21,269 nt of DNA from positions 1-21,269 of the IMG/VR virus record IMGVR_UViG_3300022200_002546; one strand, given 5' to 3'. How positions within the stretch are numbered: the stretch's first letter is position 1; the number at the start of each line of letters is the position of its first letter. Position numbers and translations under genes: made by a program. The notes under the pieces are model-generated. The model did not search any database. It had not been told where the DNA came from and saw only the letters and a list, made by a program, of their open reading frames with translations. Of this stretch, positions 20,388 through 21,269 are shown in pieces. The stretch is from a virus.

Positions 20388-21050
20388 GTGTCAAAACTAC
20401 CTACTACTCGCGCCGAAGCCAAAGCCGCAGGCTCACCTCGATACAACACTGGCAAGCCGTGCAAACACGGCCATATTGCTGACCGCTTTACATCTAGTGG
20501 GACGTGCTCTGAGTGCCTTGCTCCACGTCGCCGGGAAGGGATGCGTAAGTGGGCCGCAGAAAACCCGGAAGAGAAGAAGCGCCGTGCTGCTGAGTGGTAC
20601 GACAACAACCGCGATGAGATTATCGAGCGCGTGCGTGAGAACTACTATGCCGACATCAATAAGAGCCGCGAACGCGCCCGTGATTACGCCGCTCGACATC
20701 GTGAAGAGGCTGTGGATCGAGCAAAACGATGGAAGAAAAATAATCCAGAACGAGCAAAAGAACATGATGCTGCTAGAGACCCTGTAAAACTACATGCAGG
20801 CAAAGCTAAATATCGGGCAGCAAGACGACAGGCGTGTCCGCCGTGGTTAAATAAGGAAATGCTTAATCAGATCCATGAGATTTACAGATTACGCAGGCAG
20901 ATTTCTGAGGCTACCGGTATCGTGCATGAAGTCGATCACATCGTCCCGCTGCAAGGTGGAACCGTGTGCGGGTTGCACGTACCGTGGAATCTTAGAGTCA
21001 TAACGAAAGAGCAAAACAATCGCCGACCACGCATCTGGAAATCATCTTGA
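20388..21050 (+). CDS. HNH homing-type endonuclease (220 aa)
   Basis: Near the N-terminus C25, H27 and H29 in CKHGH and C40/C43 in CSEC could form a zinc site, as in many phage HNH proteins. A long Arg/Glu/Lys-rich helical linker follows (about 50-150). The C-terminus holds the catalytic HNH core: EVDHIVPLQGG (H184), LHVPWNLRVI (N201) and KEQNNRR. The start is GTG at 20388 with GGAG seven bases upstream; the ATG at 20358 lies inside the -10. The gene sits alone with its own promoter between two structural transcription units, typical of mobile free-standing endonucleases. Its codon use is less biased than the capsid gene's, suggesting later arrival. Confidence 0.92.
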   Translation: MSKLPTTRAEAKAAGSPRYNTGKPCKHGHIADRFTSSGTCSECLAPRRREGMRKWAAENPEEKKRRAAEWYDNNRDEIIERVRENYYADINKSRERARDYAARHREEAVDRAKRWKKNNPERAKEHDAARDPVKLHAGKAKYRAARRQACPPWLNKEMLNQIHEIYRLRRQISEATGIVHEVDHIVPLQGGTVCGLHVPWNLRVITKEQNNRRPRIWKSS

Positions 21051-21075
21051 CGCTTCGGCTTTGCTCGCGTATAAA
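21047..21075 (+). promoter_or_regulatory. Strong sigma70-type promoter overlapping the HNH stop codon
   Basis: -35 TTGACG (21047-21052), a 17-bp spacer and -10 TATAAA (21070-21075). The -35 overlaps the TGA of the endonuclease gene. Transcription should begin near 21082 and read the structural gene at 21168 after a leader of about 85 nt. Confidence 0.82.
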
Positions 21076-21097
21076 TTCCTTAAGTCTGGGAAATCCA

Positions 21098-21141
21098 GCT
21101 ACGTAGACCGGCCCAGCGGACATTGCAGATGACTACGTAGC
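21098..21141 (+). repeat. Inverted repeat GCTACGTAG/CTACGTAGC in the leader
   Basis: A perfect 9-bp inverted repeat (21098-21106 and 21133-21141) encloses 26 nt in the leader downstream of the promoter at 21047. Each arm also contains the 8-bp palindrome CTACGTAG. It could form a leader hairpin or be a paired binding site. Confidence 0.7.
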
Positions 21142-21167
21142 GAGTGCTGCAACACGGAGATAATCTC

Positions 21168-21269
21168 ATGGCGAGCACAACTTTTTCTGGTCCAGTCACT
21201 TCTACGGCTGGTTTTGTAGGCGCTGTAACTGGTGACGTAACCGGCGATGTAGCTGGCAACGTAGACGCC
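21168..21269 (+). CDS. N-terminus of a repetitive structural protein (partial)
   Basis: GGAG lies eight bases before the ATG at 21168, and the frame runs off the window after 34 codons. The residues are small and beta-prone (FSGPVTSTAGFVGAVTG), then repeat G-D/N-V steps (GDVTGDVAGNV). Short glycine-spaced repeats of this kind are typical of phage head-fibre, tail-fibre or decoration proteins. Which of these it is cannot be told from the visible part. Its own promoter separates it from the capsid transcript. Confidence 0.65.
   Translation, partial: MASTTFSGPVTSTAGFVGAVTGDVTGDVAGNVDA

Overview
The window is a piece of a tailed double-stranded DNA phage (Caudoviricetes). On the plus strand it carries a canonical packaging and head module: small and large terminase, portal, a GroES-like co-chaperonin, scaffold, decoration protein and major capsid protein. 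No integrase, repressor or host housekeeping gene is visible, so lysogeny cannot be judged. Good Shine-Dalgarno sites (AAGGAG/GGAG), sigma70-like promoters and moderately GC-rich coding suggest a proteobacterial host, possibly aquatic. The host assignment is inference.

Layout. Positions 1-9771 are a leftward (minus-strand) block of mostly small, tightly packed genes, many joined by ATGA, TGATG or TAATG start/stop overlaps. It is read from two very similar sigma70-type promoters. The one at 9933-9961 drives 9771 to 7554 and its transcript ends at a terminator near 7400. The one at 7342-7369 drives everything further left. The second operon's core is a MoxR-type AAA+ ATPase, a protein joining an HExxH metallopeptidase-like domain to a VWA domain, and two large companions. 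Beyond these lie small membrane, zinc-ribbon, HTH and unknown proteins, and at the left edge the start of a possible VRR-NUC nuclease.

Positions 9772-10841 form a roughly 1 kb gene-free control region. It contains phased and tandem repeats, many GTTCC/GGAAC inverted repeats, a 58-bp imperfect direct repeat next to an AT-rich tract, two GGAC palindromes and six copies of GAGCGAAGCGA. It looks like an origin and/or transcription control hub. A single-gene leftward unit (10892-11584) follows, with its own promoter, 5' stem-loop and strong terminator.

From about 11.9 kb the plus strand carries the morphogenesis genes to the capsid terminator at 20298. After it come a free-standing HNH endonuclease with its own promoter, a strong promoter overlapping the HNH stop codon, and the start of a repetitive structural protein that runs off the right end.

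The most striking feature not explained by genes is a 29-bp palindrome (GGAC-N4-GGAC-N5-GTCC-N4-GTCC) found seven times. Five copies sit 18-31 nt upstream of leftward start codons. Two sit in the control region, where at least the better-preserved copy has the opposite orientation.
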